DNA from: Acidobacteriaceae bacterium | Lineage (GTDB): Bacteria > Acidobacteriota > Terriglobia > Terriglobales > Acidobacteriaceae | Direction: 5' to 3' | Length of the DNA: 64,000 nucleotides | NCBI GenBank assembly: GCA_003151335.1 | Contig: PLXE01000030.1 | Span: forward strand, 1-64,000 | Shown here: positions 26,504 through 34,193 of the stretch, piece by piece | How positions within the stretch are numbered: the stretch's first letter is position 1 | Layout of the letters: the number at the start of each line of letters is the position of its first letter | The notes under the pieces: generated by a model | Told to the model about the DNA's origin: nothing | The model's input: the letters and a program-made list of their open reading frames with translations, nothing else | Databases searched by the model: none | Translations under genes and position numbers: made by a program

Positions 26504-27322
26504 TCATAAAAACTGTTTCAATGTCTCCCGCAGCGTTTCATACGCCCGGAACAGCAACGACTTGGTTGCCGACTCACTTAACTTTAATACCGCCGCGATC
26601 TGCTTGTAATCCATATTCTGGTACTTGTGCATGATCACGGCCATGCGTTGGCGCTCCGGCAATGCCTCGACCTGGCGGCGAATGGCCGCCAACCTTTCCG
26701 TGCGCAGAAGGCTTTGCTCAGCATTCAAGCCGCCGTCCGCCAAGTCCACGGTCATGCCGGTATCGGTATCGGGCTCATCCAGATTCACCATGTTCTCGGG
26801 GCGTTCGTGCTTGGTGTCGCGCGCGTAATTCACCGCCAGGTTGGTCGCAATACGATAGAGCCAGGTGGTGAACTTAGCGCTCGCCGCATAGCCTTGCCGC
26901 GAGCGATAGACCCGCAGAAACACTTCTTGCGCCAGCTCCTCCGCCACCGACTGAATGTGGGTCATGCGGTACATGAAGCTGATCATCTGACGGCGGTATT
27001 TTTCCACCAGATAATTGAAAGCGACATCGTCGCCCGCGGCCACGCGTAGCATGACCTCGGCGTCGCTCAGCATCTCCAGCACGACAGGTTCGATCAATTC
27101 GCCCCGTAGTCCGGCGGGTAGCTCCGCTGTCCCCTCAGCGGAGCCACCCCCCAGCAAGCGTCGATCCAGGGCGATGCTGCTCACATCGGCTGTAACCCTT
27201 CTGCCTCCAGAAAGTTGCGTCGGAGCAGCCCGGCTTCCCGCCGGCCCGCGAGCAGGCCGCGCGGAACTGCGATCGGAAGAGTCAGCAAGCTCCGATTCGC
27301 GTTTGGGTTTGTCCATTGCCAT
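26504..27322 (-). CDS. ECF RNA polymerase sigma factor
   Basis: 272 residues. Region 2 lies at about 95-165 (AFNYLVEKYRRQMISFMYRMTHIQSVAEELAQEVFLRVYR) and region 4 at about 210-265 (LPERQRMAVIMHKYQNMDYKQIAAVLKLSESATKSLLFRAYETLRETL). ECF factors are about 170-200 residues; here about 85 extra low-complexity residues precede region 2. The true start may be later, for example ATG 27073 (MLSDAEVMLRVAAGDD). It directs a small regulon and probably its own operon with the anti-sigma and DUF3106 genes. Confidence 0.9.
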   Translation of the reverse strand: MAMDKPKRESELADSSDRSSARPARGPAGSRAAPTQLSGGRRVTADVSSIALDRRLLGGGSAEGTAELPAGLRGELIEPVVLEMLSDAEVMLRVAAGDDVAFNYLVEKYRRQMISFMYRMTHIQSVAEELAQEVFLRVYRSRQGYAASAKFTTWLYRIATNLAVNYARDTKHERPENMVNLDEPDTDTGMTVDLADGGLNAEQSLLRTERLAAIRRQVEALPERQRMAVIMHKYQNMDYKQIAAVLKLSESATKSLLFRAYETLRETLKQFL

Positions 27323-27401
27323 GTAGCAGCCTGCTGCATTCCAGCGGGGTTAACAGTATTATGCATGAGTGGCCGAGTTCCGGCACACCGGTAATCCTTT
27401 G

Positions 27402-27911
27402 ATGCAAAAGCGCATGTCGTTTATTTGCCGACTCGCACTGTTGTCTGGCGTCTTGCTGACCACAGTGTTGCAATGCGGTCTACTGGCACAGAATCAGCAG
27501 CCTCCGGCCCCCGAGCCCGCACAGCCGCCAGCCGAAGAGAAGCTGGATCTCAACGACCAGGTCATACGGGACGTGTTCAGCCCGCTGCAACGCGGAATGG
27601 AGGGCCACAATCCCTACCAGGTACTGGCCCTCTTCGACCAGCAGCAGATGCCCGACTACGCCCAGGTTCGCGACCAGTTGCGCGCGTTTTTCGCTCAGTA
27701 CGATGCCATCCGCTTCCGTTACCAACTACTGCAGGTCACATCCGATGAGCACGGCGGCTCCGCGGTTGCCGAGATCGAGATGGAGGCCACGCCCGCGGAC
27801 CCGTCGCAGATTATCGTGCGGCGCGCCACCCAAATGCGCTTCCGCTTGACCCTGGGGAGCAAGGGCTGGAGGCTGGTGGGATTTTCCCCTGCGGATTTCT
27901 TTGCCCAATGA
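27402..27911 (+). CDS. Secreted protein, possible NTF2-like fold
   Basis: 169 residues from the ATG at 27402, with a signal peptide (MSFICRLALLSGVLLTTVLQCGLLAQ). A Pro-rich linker is followed by a globular domain of about 115 residues (VIRDVFSPLQRGMEGHNPYQVLALFDQQQMPDYAQVRDQLRAFF, then beta-rich sequence ending WRLVGFSPADFF). The layout resembles NTF2/SnoaL-like domains, but this is only a weak impression. It diverges from the ECF sigma gene, whose start is 79 bp away. Confidence 0.7.
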   Translation: MQKRMSFICRLALLSGVLLTTVLQCGLLAQNQQPPAPEPAQPPAEEKLDLNDQVIRDVFSPLQRGMEGHNPYQVLALFDQQQMPDYAQVRDQLRAFFAQYDAIRFRYQLLQVTSDEHGGSAVAEIEMEATPADPSQIIVRRATQMRFRLTLGSKGWRLVGFSPADFFAQ

Positions 27912-27951
27912 CGCCAGTGCGATGCCTTCTGCCTGACCGCAGACACCTGCC

Positions 27952-28392
27952 ATGAAACGCGATTATCCCGAGCGGCCCATCATCGGAGTTGGCGCAGTGA
28001 TCATCCGTGGGGACCGCGTGCTGCTGGTACGCCGCGCCACCGAGCCGCTCAAAGGAGAGTGGTCTGTTCCCGGCGGCGTGTTGGAACTCGGCGAGAAGCT
28101 TCGCGAAGGCGTTCGCCGCGAGGTGTTGGAAGAGACCGGGCTCCAGGTTGAACCGGGCGACGTGCTGGACGTCTTCGACAGCATCTTCCGGGATGGGCAG
28201 GGACGTACGCAGTACCACTACGTCCTGGTCGACTATCTTTGCCACTCCGTCTCGGATGAAGCGAAAGCCGGAAGCGACGTCAGCGAGGTCAGATGGGTGC
28301 GACAGGGCGAGCTGGCGGCGATGGGGTTGCGGGAGTCCATTGAGCAGGTGGTGCGCAAAGGCTTCTTGAGGGCCTCGCAAAATACCTGTTGA
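27952..28392 (+). CDS. NUDIX hydrolase
   Basis: 146 residues. The Nudix box is complete: GGVLELGEKLREGVRREVLEETGLQ, with the metal-binding REVLEETG. The N-terminus begins PIIGVGAVIIRGDRVLLVRR. Such enzymes hydrolyse nucleoside diphosphate derivatives; this group often acts on ADP-ribose or oxidised nucleotides (inference). It starts 40 bp after the upstream secreted-protein gene and may be co-transcribed. Confidence 0.93.
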   Translation: MKRDYPERPIIGVGAVIIRGDRVLLVRRATEPLKGEWSVPGGVLELGEKLREGVRREVLEETGLQVEPGDVLDVFDSIFRDGQGRTQYHYVLVDYLCHSVSDEAKAGSDVSEVRWVRQGELAAMGLRESIEQVVRKGFLRASQNTC

Positions 28393-28436
28393 CGCCATGC
28401 CAGTGGCGCAGGAACATGCTTCTAGCGGAGGATATA

Positions 28437-28988
28437 ATGCCGCGCAACTTCGTTGGCTGTATCGTAATTTCGCTTCTTTTTTTCACGGTGATCTCGGTTG
28501 AGGCGCAAGATACGACGGAGCCGGATACGACAAACCCATCGGAGCAAGTTCCGACTGCTAAACCCGCGAAGCAAGTTCCGACTGCTAAACCCGCGGAGCA
28601 GGTTCCTCCGCCGAACCCACCTGACATGGTTTGCTTCGGCGAGGACCCCAAGTTCAACATGCAGTTCGTCTCGTGGGGCGCTAGATATCTCGGCATCAAT
28701 CAGCCGGACAAAGACTTCCGAGGCGGCTTTTTCTGGGTACCGGACCAACAGGCCTGGCTGTGGCAGCGGGAAAATAACATCGCGTCGGTGGGCGGCGGAG
28801 ATGTGCTGTCGGCCAAGATCCAGAAGGCGTCATGCACCGATCCTGAGCACAAGGGAACGTTCCCCTTTGCAGCGGTGATCACTTTGTCGCAGGGCGACAT
28901 GCTAAGCGGCTGCTGTCGTCTATTGAAGGCCGGGGAAGCGCCAGCCGCACCGAAGATTGTGCCCTCCAATAACACCCCGCCAAAGTGA
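28437..28988 (+). CDS. Small secreted protein of unknown function
   Basis: 183 residues from the ATG at 28437, which follows GCGGAGGA. A signal peptide (FVGCIVISLLFFTVISVEA) is followed by two near-identical 10-residue repeats (EQVPTAKPAK, KQVPTAKPAE) and a globular domain with FGEDPKFNMQFVSWGARYLGIN, FFWVPDQQAWLWQ and GDMLSGCCRLLKAG. The adjacent CC and the single Cys in KASCTDP suggest disulphides. I do not recognise the family. A terminator follows. Confidence 0.7.
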   Translation: MPRNFVGCIVISLLFFTVISVEAQDTTEPDTTNPSEQVPTAKPAKQVPTAKPAEQVPPPNPPDMVCFGEDPKFNMQFVSWGARYLGINQPDKDFRGGFFWVPDQQAWLWQRENNIASVGGGDVLSAKIQKASCTDPEHKGTFPFAAVITLSQGDMLSGCCRLLKAGEAPAAPKIVPSNNTPPK

Positions 28989-29026
28989 AGCGTCGCGGCT
29001 GCCTCGCACCTGGGCTTCCAGATAGA

Positions 29027-29060
29027 AAAGACCCGCAGCGCATGGCGCCAGCGGGTCTTT
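29027..29060. terminator. Bidirectional terminator
   Basis: Arms AAAGACCCGC (29027-29036) and GCGGGTCTTT (29051-29060) with a 14-nt loop. It follows the plus-strand secreted protein; panD ends on the other side at 29272. Confidence 0.75.
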
Positions 29061-29271
29061 CCGGTTAGCTGTTGGGATTGGCCTGAGGCTGTCCACTCTA
29101 CGTGGCCCCAGCGGCAGACTTCACAGCGATGCGAGTCTTGCGAGGATTTAGAGCAGAAGCCCTAAGCCTCAGCCACCTCACTTGGGATACTACACGGACA
29201 ATCAATCTTCATATATTTGGATCACCCTCCTTTCCAGTGTAGAAGCAAAATAACACTGCGGAAGGCGTCCG

Positions 29272-29652
29272 TCAAACACAGAGTTGCGGGGAGTCTTCAG
29301 GTTGCAAATCCCCCAGCCACCTCACGAACTCGTTGTTTGGTCCCAGCACGATTTGTTTGGGCGCGACCGGCCGGTCGGCCAACTCGAAGCCCATGATGAT
29401 GACCTCTTCACCCTTCTTGACCAGGTGAGCGGCCGCTCCGTTCATGCAGATGACGCCAGAGCCGCGCTCGCCCGGAATAGTGTAGGTTTCCAGTCGCGCG
29501 CCGCTGGTATTGCTGACCACCATCACTTTTTCGCCGGGCAGCAGTCCCACCATCTCCATCAATTCCTCATCGATCGTGATACTGCCTACGTATTGCAGAT
29601 CGGCATCGGTAACTGTGGCCTGGTGAATTTTCGAACGTAACATCCACCTCAT
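29272..29652 (-). CDS. panD: Aspartate 1-decarboxylase proenzyme
   Basis: 126 residues. It starts [28 protein letters not shown]; the chain should self-cleave between Gly23 and Ser24 to form the pyruvoyl group. [18 protein letters not shown] is also conserved. It makes beta-alanine for pantothenate and CoA. MLRSKIH at residue 4 is the common family start, so ATG 29643 is a possible shorter start. No other pan genes are adjacent. Confidence 0.95.
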   Translation of the reverse strand: MRWMLRSKIHQATVTDADLQYVGSITIDEELMEMVGLLPGEKVMVVSNTSGARLETYTIPGERGSGVICMNGAAAHLVKKGEEVIIMGFELADRPVAPKQIVLGPNNEFVRWLGDLQPEDSPQLCV

Positions 29653-29721
29653 ATTGTTCCTCCGTGTCCCGTGCCGCGAACGCGGCTGCAGGCACTAACC
29701 AATATCCTAGCAGGTTTGATT

Positions 29722-29749
29722 CACCACAGAGACATAGAGACACAGAGAA
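29722..29749. repeat. CACAGAG-type dispersed repeat, half copy
   Basis: CACCACAGAGACATAGAG then ACACAGAG, matching one arm of the palindromic repeats at 5611, 31144 and 52036 but with no opposite arm visible here. Confidence 0.55.
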
Positions 29750-29810
29750 AGAATCGGTAGGCCAGGGTCCAATGCCCCGTAGAATCAGTCGTTCCTTGGA
29801 AATTGGAATT

Positions 29811-29838
29811 GAAAACTGAAAACTGAAAACTGAAAACT
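29811..29838. repeat. Heptanucleotide repeat GAAAACT x4
   Basis: Four exact 7-bp units at 29811, 29818, 29825 and 29832, between panD and the VWA gene. Confidence 0.9.
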
Positions 29839-29864
29839 GGAAGCTGCAAACGTGTTGAACTAGT

Positions 29865-29888
29865 CCCTAGCCCCTGACCCCTAGCCCC
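29865..29888 (-). repeat. Heptanucleotide C/G-rich repeat, possible G-quadruplex
   Basis: Plus strand reads CCC-TAG-CCCC-TGA-CCCC-TAG-CCCC, a 7-bp period. The minus strand therefore has four G-tracts with 3-nt loops, directly downstream of the VWA stop at 29892. G-quadruplex formation is inference. Confidence 0.7.
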
Positions 29889-29891
29889 TCA

Positions 29892-31088
29892 CTACTGCCT
29901 GGGCGCGTAGTAGCCCTTGCGGGCGCGCACCTTGTACTTCTTATTGTCGGCCATGATCTCGATTTTGCGGTACTGGCCATTGGCAGTGAAATCCGCCGGT
30001 TTGTAGGCCACAGCGTACTGGCTGCGCAGCTCGTCCTGAATTTGCGAGAAGGCGTCGGCCACATCCTGGATCTTGAATGGGAAGAAGGCCTTGCCGCCGG
30101 TTTCGTCGGCGAAGTGTTCCAGGATTTTGTCGCCGCGCAATTTCAACCCGCTGGTGTTGGTGGAAATGGTATAGATAATGACCTCGGCGCGCTGCGCCAT
30201 TTCCACGGCTTCTTCGCGGGAGACGCGGCTCTGGTTGTCCTCGCCATCGCTGAGCAGGATGATGGCGCGCCGGGTCGCCACCAGACTTTTGTCCTCCTTC
30301 ATCAGCTTGTCGCGGCAAGCATAGAAGATGGCGTCGTACATGGCGGTGCCGCCCCCTGGCCGCAGCATACGCACGCCATGGGAGAGGGCCTCGCTATCGT
30401 CGGTGAAGTCCTGAGTCACCTCGGGCGTGGTGTCGAAGCCGATGACAAACGCCAGGTCGAACCTCGGCCGGATGATCTGGTTCAGGAACTCGATGGCCGC
30501 TTCCTGCTCAAACTTGAAGCGATCGCGCACCGAGTTGCTGGCGTCGATGAGCAATCCCACGCGCAGCGGCAGGTTGGTTTGCCGGCTAAACGAGCGGATG
30601 CTCTCCGCGGGCTTGCTGCCGTCAAAAACTCTGAAATCGTTCTGCGTAAGGTCTTTCACGAAATGGCCGCGCTTGTCGGTGACGGTGAAGACCACGTTGA
30701 CTTCGTCCACCCGTTTGCGGATGACGGTGATCTCATCGTCGGGATTGCCGGCCTTGCCCGTGGCCCTATCGGCAGACCCCCCCGGCGCCGTGGTGGATCT
30801 ATTCAACGCGCTGGAAGTGGCCGGCTGCGCAGGGCTGTTCTGCTGGGCCGTTGCCGGTGGTGAAGAACGTGGACTGGCAGCGCTCGCTGCGCTCGGATCA
30901 GCAGCAGGCGTAGCCGGTGATTGCGCCGGTGTCGTGGATTGGCCGCTCCCGGACGCTGGCGGAGCGGACTGCTGCGGAGGGAACTTCGTCGCCGATGGCG
31001 CGGTAGGAAGCTGCTGCTCTGTAGAGTTCTGGGCGGCCAGCCCCCACGGCAGTGCCGCCAACAAAACCATCATCACCCAAGTTTTCAT
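29892..31088 (-). CDS. VWA-domain protein, acidobacterial TIGR03436-like
   Basis: 398 residues with a signal peptide (VMMVLLAALPWGLAAQ). Residues about 25-115 are Pro/Ala/Ser-rich and disordered. The VWA domain (about 170-370) has the MIDAS motif DASNS, later GGGTAMYDA and LLSDGEDNQS. The region before it (VNVVFTVTDKRGHFVKDLTQNDFRVFDGSKP) is typical of the VWFA-related acidobacterial proteins. It probably binds proteins at the cell surface or periplasm with a metal ion. It ends right beside the G-rich heptad repeat. Confidence 0.88.
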   Translation of the reverse strand: MKTWVMMVLLAALPWGLAAQNSTEQQLPTAPSATKFPPQQSAPPASGSGQSTTPAQSPATPAADPSAASAASPRSSPPATAQQNSPAQPATSSALNRSTTAPGGSADRATGKAGNPDDEITVIRKRVDEVNVVFTVTDKRGHFVKDLTQNDFRVFDGSKPAESIRSFSRQTNLPLRVGLLIDASNSVRDRFKFEQEAAIEFLNQIIRPRFDLAFVIGFDTTPEVTQDFTDDSEALSHGVRMLRPGGGTAMYDAIFYACRDKLMKEDKSLVATRRAIILLSDGEDNQSRVSREEAVEMAQRAEVIIYTISTNTSGLKLRGDKILEHFADETGGKAFFPFKIQDVADAFSQIQDELRSQYAVAYKPADFTANGQYRKIEIMADNKKYKVRARKGYYAPRQ

Positions 31089-31143
31089 TCCGAAATTCTA
31101 TTATAGCCGCTTGCGGGCTTCGCCAGCGACGCTCCGTTGTCAT

Positions 31144-31214
31144 CACGGAGAACACGGAGGGCACGGAGAAGAAATAACAATAGAAACCCCGTGATCCCCG
31201 TGTCCTCTGTGGTG
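31144..31214. repeat. Palindromic CACGGAG-type dispersed repeat, copy 2
   Basis: Left arm has three 9-bp units CACGGAGAA, CACGGAGGG, CACGGAGAA; the right arm (about 31188-31214) has CCCGTGA, CCCCGTG and CCTCTGTGGTG. Compare 5611-5673 and 52036-52104. Confidence 0.7.
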
Positions 31215-31295
31215 AAAAGAGAGTTCTTGGGAAGAGCCAGCCTTCAGGTTGGTGTCAAAGATCGGCCCGACACTCAGCACGCATCACCCTGCTGG

Positions 31296-32342
31296 TCACC
31301 CTCGAATCTGCTCCAGAAAATGCGTCAACTCCGGAGGCAAAAGGGCACTGAAAGAGAGCGGCTCCCCGCTTCGGGGATGTGTGAACTCGACGGCTGCCGC
31401 ATGGAGGAAATTGCGATTGAGGGCGAGTACGCTGGGCAGCTGCGTGGCTTCCGACCGGCTTGCCCCTCGCGAGGCAGCCTTGGTTGAGGCCGTTGGCGGA
31501 GCCGTAGGCCGGCGCAGTTCTTTCGGCGCGCGGTACAGTGAGTCACCGACAACCGGATGGCCAATGGACGACATGTGCACGCGGATCTGGTGAGTGCGGC
31601 CGGTCTCGATACGGACATCCACCAGCGCGAACTTGCCAAATGGCGAGGCTATGCGCTCGCGAACTTCATAATGAGTAATTGCCGCGCGACCTCGGCTGCC
31701 GCGGGTGGTCATGCGAACGCGCCGCACAACATCGCGGCTGATCTCGGCATTGATGGTGCCGCGGTCTTTCGCGGGCCAGCCATGCACCAGGGTCACGTAA
31801 CGCTTCTTCACCTCGCGCCCCGAGAATTGCTGGCCCAGCTTGCGGTGGGTCACGTCGTTCTTGGCGACGATGATCAGCCCGCTGGTTTCCTTGTCGAGAC
31901 GGTGCACGATTCCGGGGCGCAACTCGCCGCCTACCTCCGACAGCTTGGCGAAACGATGCAGCAGGGCGTTGACCAGCGTCCCGCGGTTGCGTTCGCTGTC
32001 GGTGGCGCCCGCACCGGCGTGCACCATCATCCCCGCTGGCTTGTTGATGACGGCCAGGTCGTCGTCCTCATAGACGATGTCGAGAGGAATGTCTTCTGCG
32101 ATGGCGCGCAGCGGCGGGGGTTCGGGATCGCCAAGGATCGTGATCTGTTCACCGCCGCGCAGCCGCAGCGACGGCTTGGAGACGGTTCCGTTGACCAGGG
32201 CTTTCTGTTCCGCCAACAATTGCTGCACGCGCGCACGGCTGATGTCGGGGATGTGCGCGGTGAGAAATTGGTCGAGGCGCTGGCCGGCCGCATCGGGAGA
32301 AACGGAGATGGTTACGGGGAAGTTCCGAGTTTCAAGTTTCAA
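31296..32342 (-). CDS. rluD: Ribosomal large-subunit pseudouridine synthase RluD-like
   Basis: 348 residues. An S4 RNA-binding domain (about 16-75: QRLDQFLTAHIPDISRARVQQLL) is followed by the RluA-type catalytic domain with catalytic Asp in GIVHRLDKETSGLIIVAKN. It modifies U in 23S rRNA helix 69 or similar. A variable Ala/Ser/Thr-rich insert (PTAPPTASTKAASRGASRSE) lies near residue 285. The only start before the S4 domain is TTG (32342), inside a heptad repeat, with an in-frame TGA at 32348-32346. Confidence 0.9.
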   Translation of the reverse strand: MKLETRNFPVTISVSPDAAGQRLDQFLTAHIPDISRARVQQLLAEQKALVNGTVSKPSLRLRGGEQITILGDPEPPPLRAIAEDIPLDIVYEDDDLAVINKPAGMMVHAGAGATDSERNRGTLVNALLHRFAKLSEVGGELRPGIVHRLDKETSGLIIVAKNDVTHRKLGQQFSGREVKKRYVTLVHGWPAKDRGTINAEISRDVVRRVRMTTRGSRGRAAITHYEVRERIASPFGKFALVDVRIETGRTHQIRVHMSSIGHPVVGDSLYRAPKELRRPTAPPTASTKAASRGASRSEATQLPSVLALNRNFLHAAAVEFTHPRSGEPLSFSALLPPELTHFLEQIRG

Positions 32343-32354
32343 GTTTCAAGTGTG
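32327..32354. repeat. Heptanucleotide repeat (AAGTTTC type) at the rluD start
   Basis: Units GAGTTTC, AAGTTTC, AAGTTTC, AAGTGTG. The opposite strand supplies the TTG start of rluD. Inverted related units lie at 32441-32471. Confidence 0.85.
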
Positions 32355-32440
32355 CGGAACGGGCGGAAGTTCGTCAAGAACAGACAGCGACCGGCCGTCT
32401 TGAGGGTGTTCGGAGGAGCCCATTGTTGCCGGGCCAACTC

Positions 32441-32471
32441 GAAACTTGAAACTGGTTCGAAACTCGAAACT
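32441..32471. repeat. Heptanucleotide repeat (GAAACTT type), inverted partner
   Basis: GAAACTT, GAAACTG, GTTC, GAAACTC, GAAACT. These are reverse-complement relatives of 32327-32354, about 90 bp away, so the rluD-lgt gap could fold back on itself. Confidence 0.8.
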
Positions 32472-33273
32472 ACCTTGCGGCTTTGGCCGGTACCACCGGG
32501 GCCAGCGCCGCGCGACGCATCCACAGCAGGCCGCCGCCAATCACCAAAAGCAAGGCGATCGCCTGCGTGCCTGACATGAATCCCATGAACTCGCCGCGCC
32601 CGGGATCGCCGCGGAAGAACTCAATGAAATAGCGGGCCACCCCGTAGATGATCATGTAGGTGCCCATGATTTCGCCTTCAAACTTCTTGCGCCGAAGGAG
32701 CCACACCAGGAACAGGCAGTTGGCCAGCTCGACGACCATCTCGTAAAGCTGGGTGGGATGCAGAGGCACGTTGAGCGGGGTCCCGACGATTTCATTGGCC
32801 AGGGGATTGTGGAACGTCACGGCCCAGGGCACGTGAGTTTCGCGGCCCCAGCAGCAACCGGCGGCGAAGCAGCCGACACGGCCGAACGCGTGTCCCAGCG
32901 CCAGTCCTGGGGCAAACACGTCGCAGATCCGCAGCACCGGCAGATGGTTGCGGCGCATATACCAGATGCACATCGCGAGCGCCAGCACAAAGCCGCCGGA
33001 CCACACGCCCCCGGCCTGGAAGGTTGACAGGCTGAAGATCTCTGCCGGGTGGTCGCGGTAGTAGCCGAGATCCACCAGGATCATCAGGAGCTTGGCGCCG
33101 GCAATGCCGGAGAGGATGGCAATGATGCCAAGGTTCCAAAGCTTGTCGGGATCGAGTCCTTGCTCGCGGCCGAGCTTGACGATGAGCATGAGACCAAAGA
33201 TCAGGCCCAGGGCCGCCATCAACCCGTAGGTGGGCAGGCCGAAGTTGCCAATGTGAAATAAACGGGGAAGCAC
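32470..33273 (-). CDS. lgt: Phosphatidylglycerol-prolipoprotein diacylglyceryl transferase
   Basis: 267 residues with seven membrane segments. The Lgt signature HAFGRVGCFAAGCCWG contains the conserved His/Arg/Gly core; LHPTQLYE and ARYFIEFFRGD are also family motifs. It transfers diacylglycerol to the lipobox Cys of prolipoproteins, the first step of lipoprotein maturation, in the inner membrane. The last codons run into the 32441 heptad repeat. Confidence 0.95.
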   Translation of the reverse strand: MLPRLFHIGNFGLPTYGLMAALGLIFGLMLIVKLGREQGLDPDKLWNLGIIAILSGIAGAKLLMILVDLGYYRDHPAEIFSLSTFQAGGVWSGGFVLALAMCIWYMRRNHLPVLRICDVFAPGLALGHAFGRVGCFAAGCCWGRETHVPWAVTFHNPLANEIVGTPLNVPLHPTQLYEMVVELANCLFLVWLLRRKKFEGEIMGTYMIIYGVARYFIEFFRGDPGRGEFMGFMSGTQAIALLLVIGGGLLWMRRAALAPVVPAKAAR

Positions 33274-33349
33274 GGTTCCATTTTAGATGCAGATGGGCAA
33301 CTTGCGCTTCAGGACACGTCAGAATCGATGACAGCTCTTGTCGAGCCTT

Positions 33350-33397
33350 AGCTGACGGCTGAAAGCTGATAGCTGACAGCTGACAGCTGACAGCTAG
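33350..33397. repeat. Heptanucleotide repeat AGCTGAC, about 6 units
   Basis: Units AGCTGAC, GGCTGAA, AGCTGAT, then AGCTGAC x3 and AGCTAG. It starts just after the 3' end of the 6S-like RNA. Confidence 0.9.
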
Positions 33398-33595
33398 AAA
33401 AAGCCGACCCGCGGGGCCGTGTTCAGTGGGCCGTCAATGAACCCGTCCTATACGGTGGGAACCCTCCGCAGCTCTTTAGGCATTTCCGCATGACGGAACA
33501 TCGCACACCGAGCCAGATACGAGTAGGGCCCCCTGTTCATTGAGCATTGGTTCAAAAAACGGTTGCCACCAACACCAACTTTGCAGGCCGGCTTT
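33398..33595 (-). ncRNA. ssrS: Probable 6S RNA
   Basis: The transcript side is the minus strand, about 198 nt. The ends pair as AAAGCCGGCC with GGGUCGGCUUU, and the 3' end runs into UUUUU. Inside, GUGUUGGUGG pairs imperfectly with CCACUGAACAC, UCAAUGAAC pairs exactly with GUUCAUUGA, and CACCG pairs with CGGUG. This gives a long rod with internal bulges, the 6S RNA shape. It lies just downstream of zapA, the position of 6S RNA in many bacteria. 6S RNA mimics an open promoter and binds sigma-70 polymerase in stationary phase. A covariance-model search was not possible here. Confidence 0.62.
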
Positions 33596-33775
33596 CTGCT
33601 CAGATGCTATGGAAAAGTCGAAGGGATGACAAGGGCTGGGAGGTAAATAGTTGGAAATTTACGTGCGGCAATATTCTTGGATCACGGCGAACAGGGAGGG
33701 CATCGACTTTCCGGATTTAGGCAGCGGTAGGACACGAGTGTATTGCCTGCGCGCGCCGCGAGTCGCTGGTCAGCT

Positions 33776-34099
33776 TCAGCCAGCTCGACGCGGCTCCGCC
33801 AGAACTTCGTCGAGCGCGCCCGCCAGTTGCTCAGCCCGCTCGTTGTAGTCGGTAGCGATGGAGTCGTACTTCCGTTTCAGCAGGTGGAACTCATCGGCGA
33901 TGTTCAGCGCGGCCAGCACGGCGACGCGCAAGGAATCGACCGTAGCGGCCTGCTTGGAGATCAGTCGCATCTTGCTGTCCACGTAGTCGGCCAGCTCGCC
34001 AATGTATTCCGGGTCGGAACCCCGGAGATGGTAGGTCTGGTCGTAAATCTCGACACGGACGCTGCCCGCGCCGTTTCCGTTGCCGTTAGACTGACTCAA
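33776..34099 (-). CDS. zapA: Cell-division protein ZapA
   Basis: 107 residues. VRVEIYDQTYHLRGSDPEYIGELADYVDSKMRLIS is the ZapA core, followed by the coiled-coil helix VDSLRVAVLAALNIADEFHLLKRKYDSI. ZapA tetramers cross-link FtsZ filaments at the division ring. An extra Gly/Asn-rich N-terminus of about 12 residues precedes the core. It is downstream of a ZapB-like gene and pheST, and upstream of the 6S-like RNA. Confidence 0.93.
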   Translation of the reverse strand: MSQSNGNGNGAGSVRVEIYDQTYHLRGSDPEYIGELADYVDSKMRLISKQAATVDSLRVAVLAALNIADEFHLLKRKYDSIATDYNERAEQLAGALDEVLAEPRRAG

Positions 34100-34117
34100 G
34101 CGCCGCCTCCTGTTTCA

Positions 34118-34185
34118 GGGGTTAGGGGTCAGGGATTAGGGGCTAGGAAATCGACGATGCAACTAGTCCCTAGCCCCTAGCCCCT
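34118..34185. repeat. Inverted heptanucleotide repeats, G-rich then C-rich
   Basis: Left block GGGGTTA, GGGGTCA, GGGATTA, GGGGCTA (34118-34145); right block AGTCCCT, AGCCCCT, AGCCCCT (34165-34185). The two blocks are nearly complementary, so the gap between zapA and the zapB-like gene can form a hairpin or, on the plus strand, a G-quadruplex (inference). The units match those at 29865. Confidence 0.8.
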
Positions 34186-34193
34186 GCCTTGCA

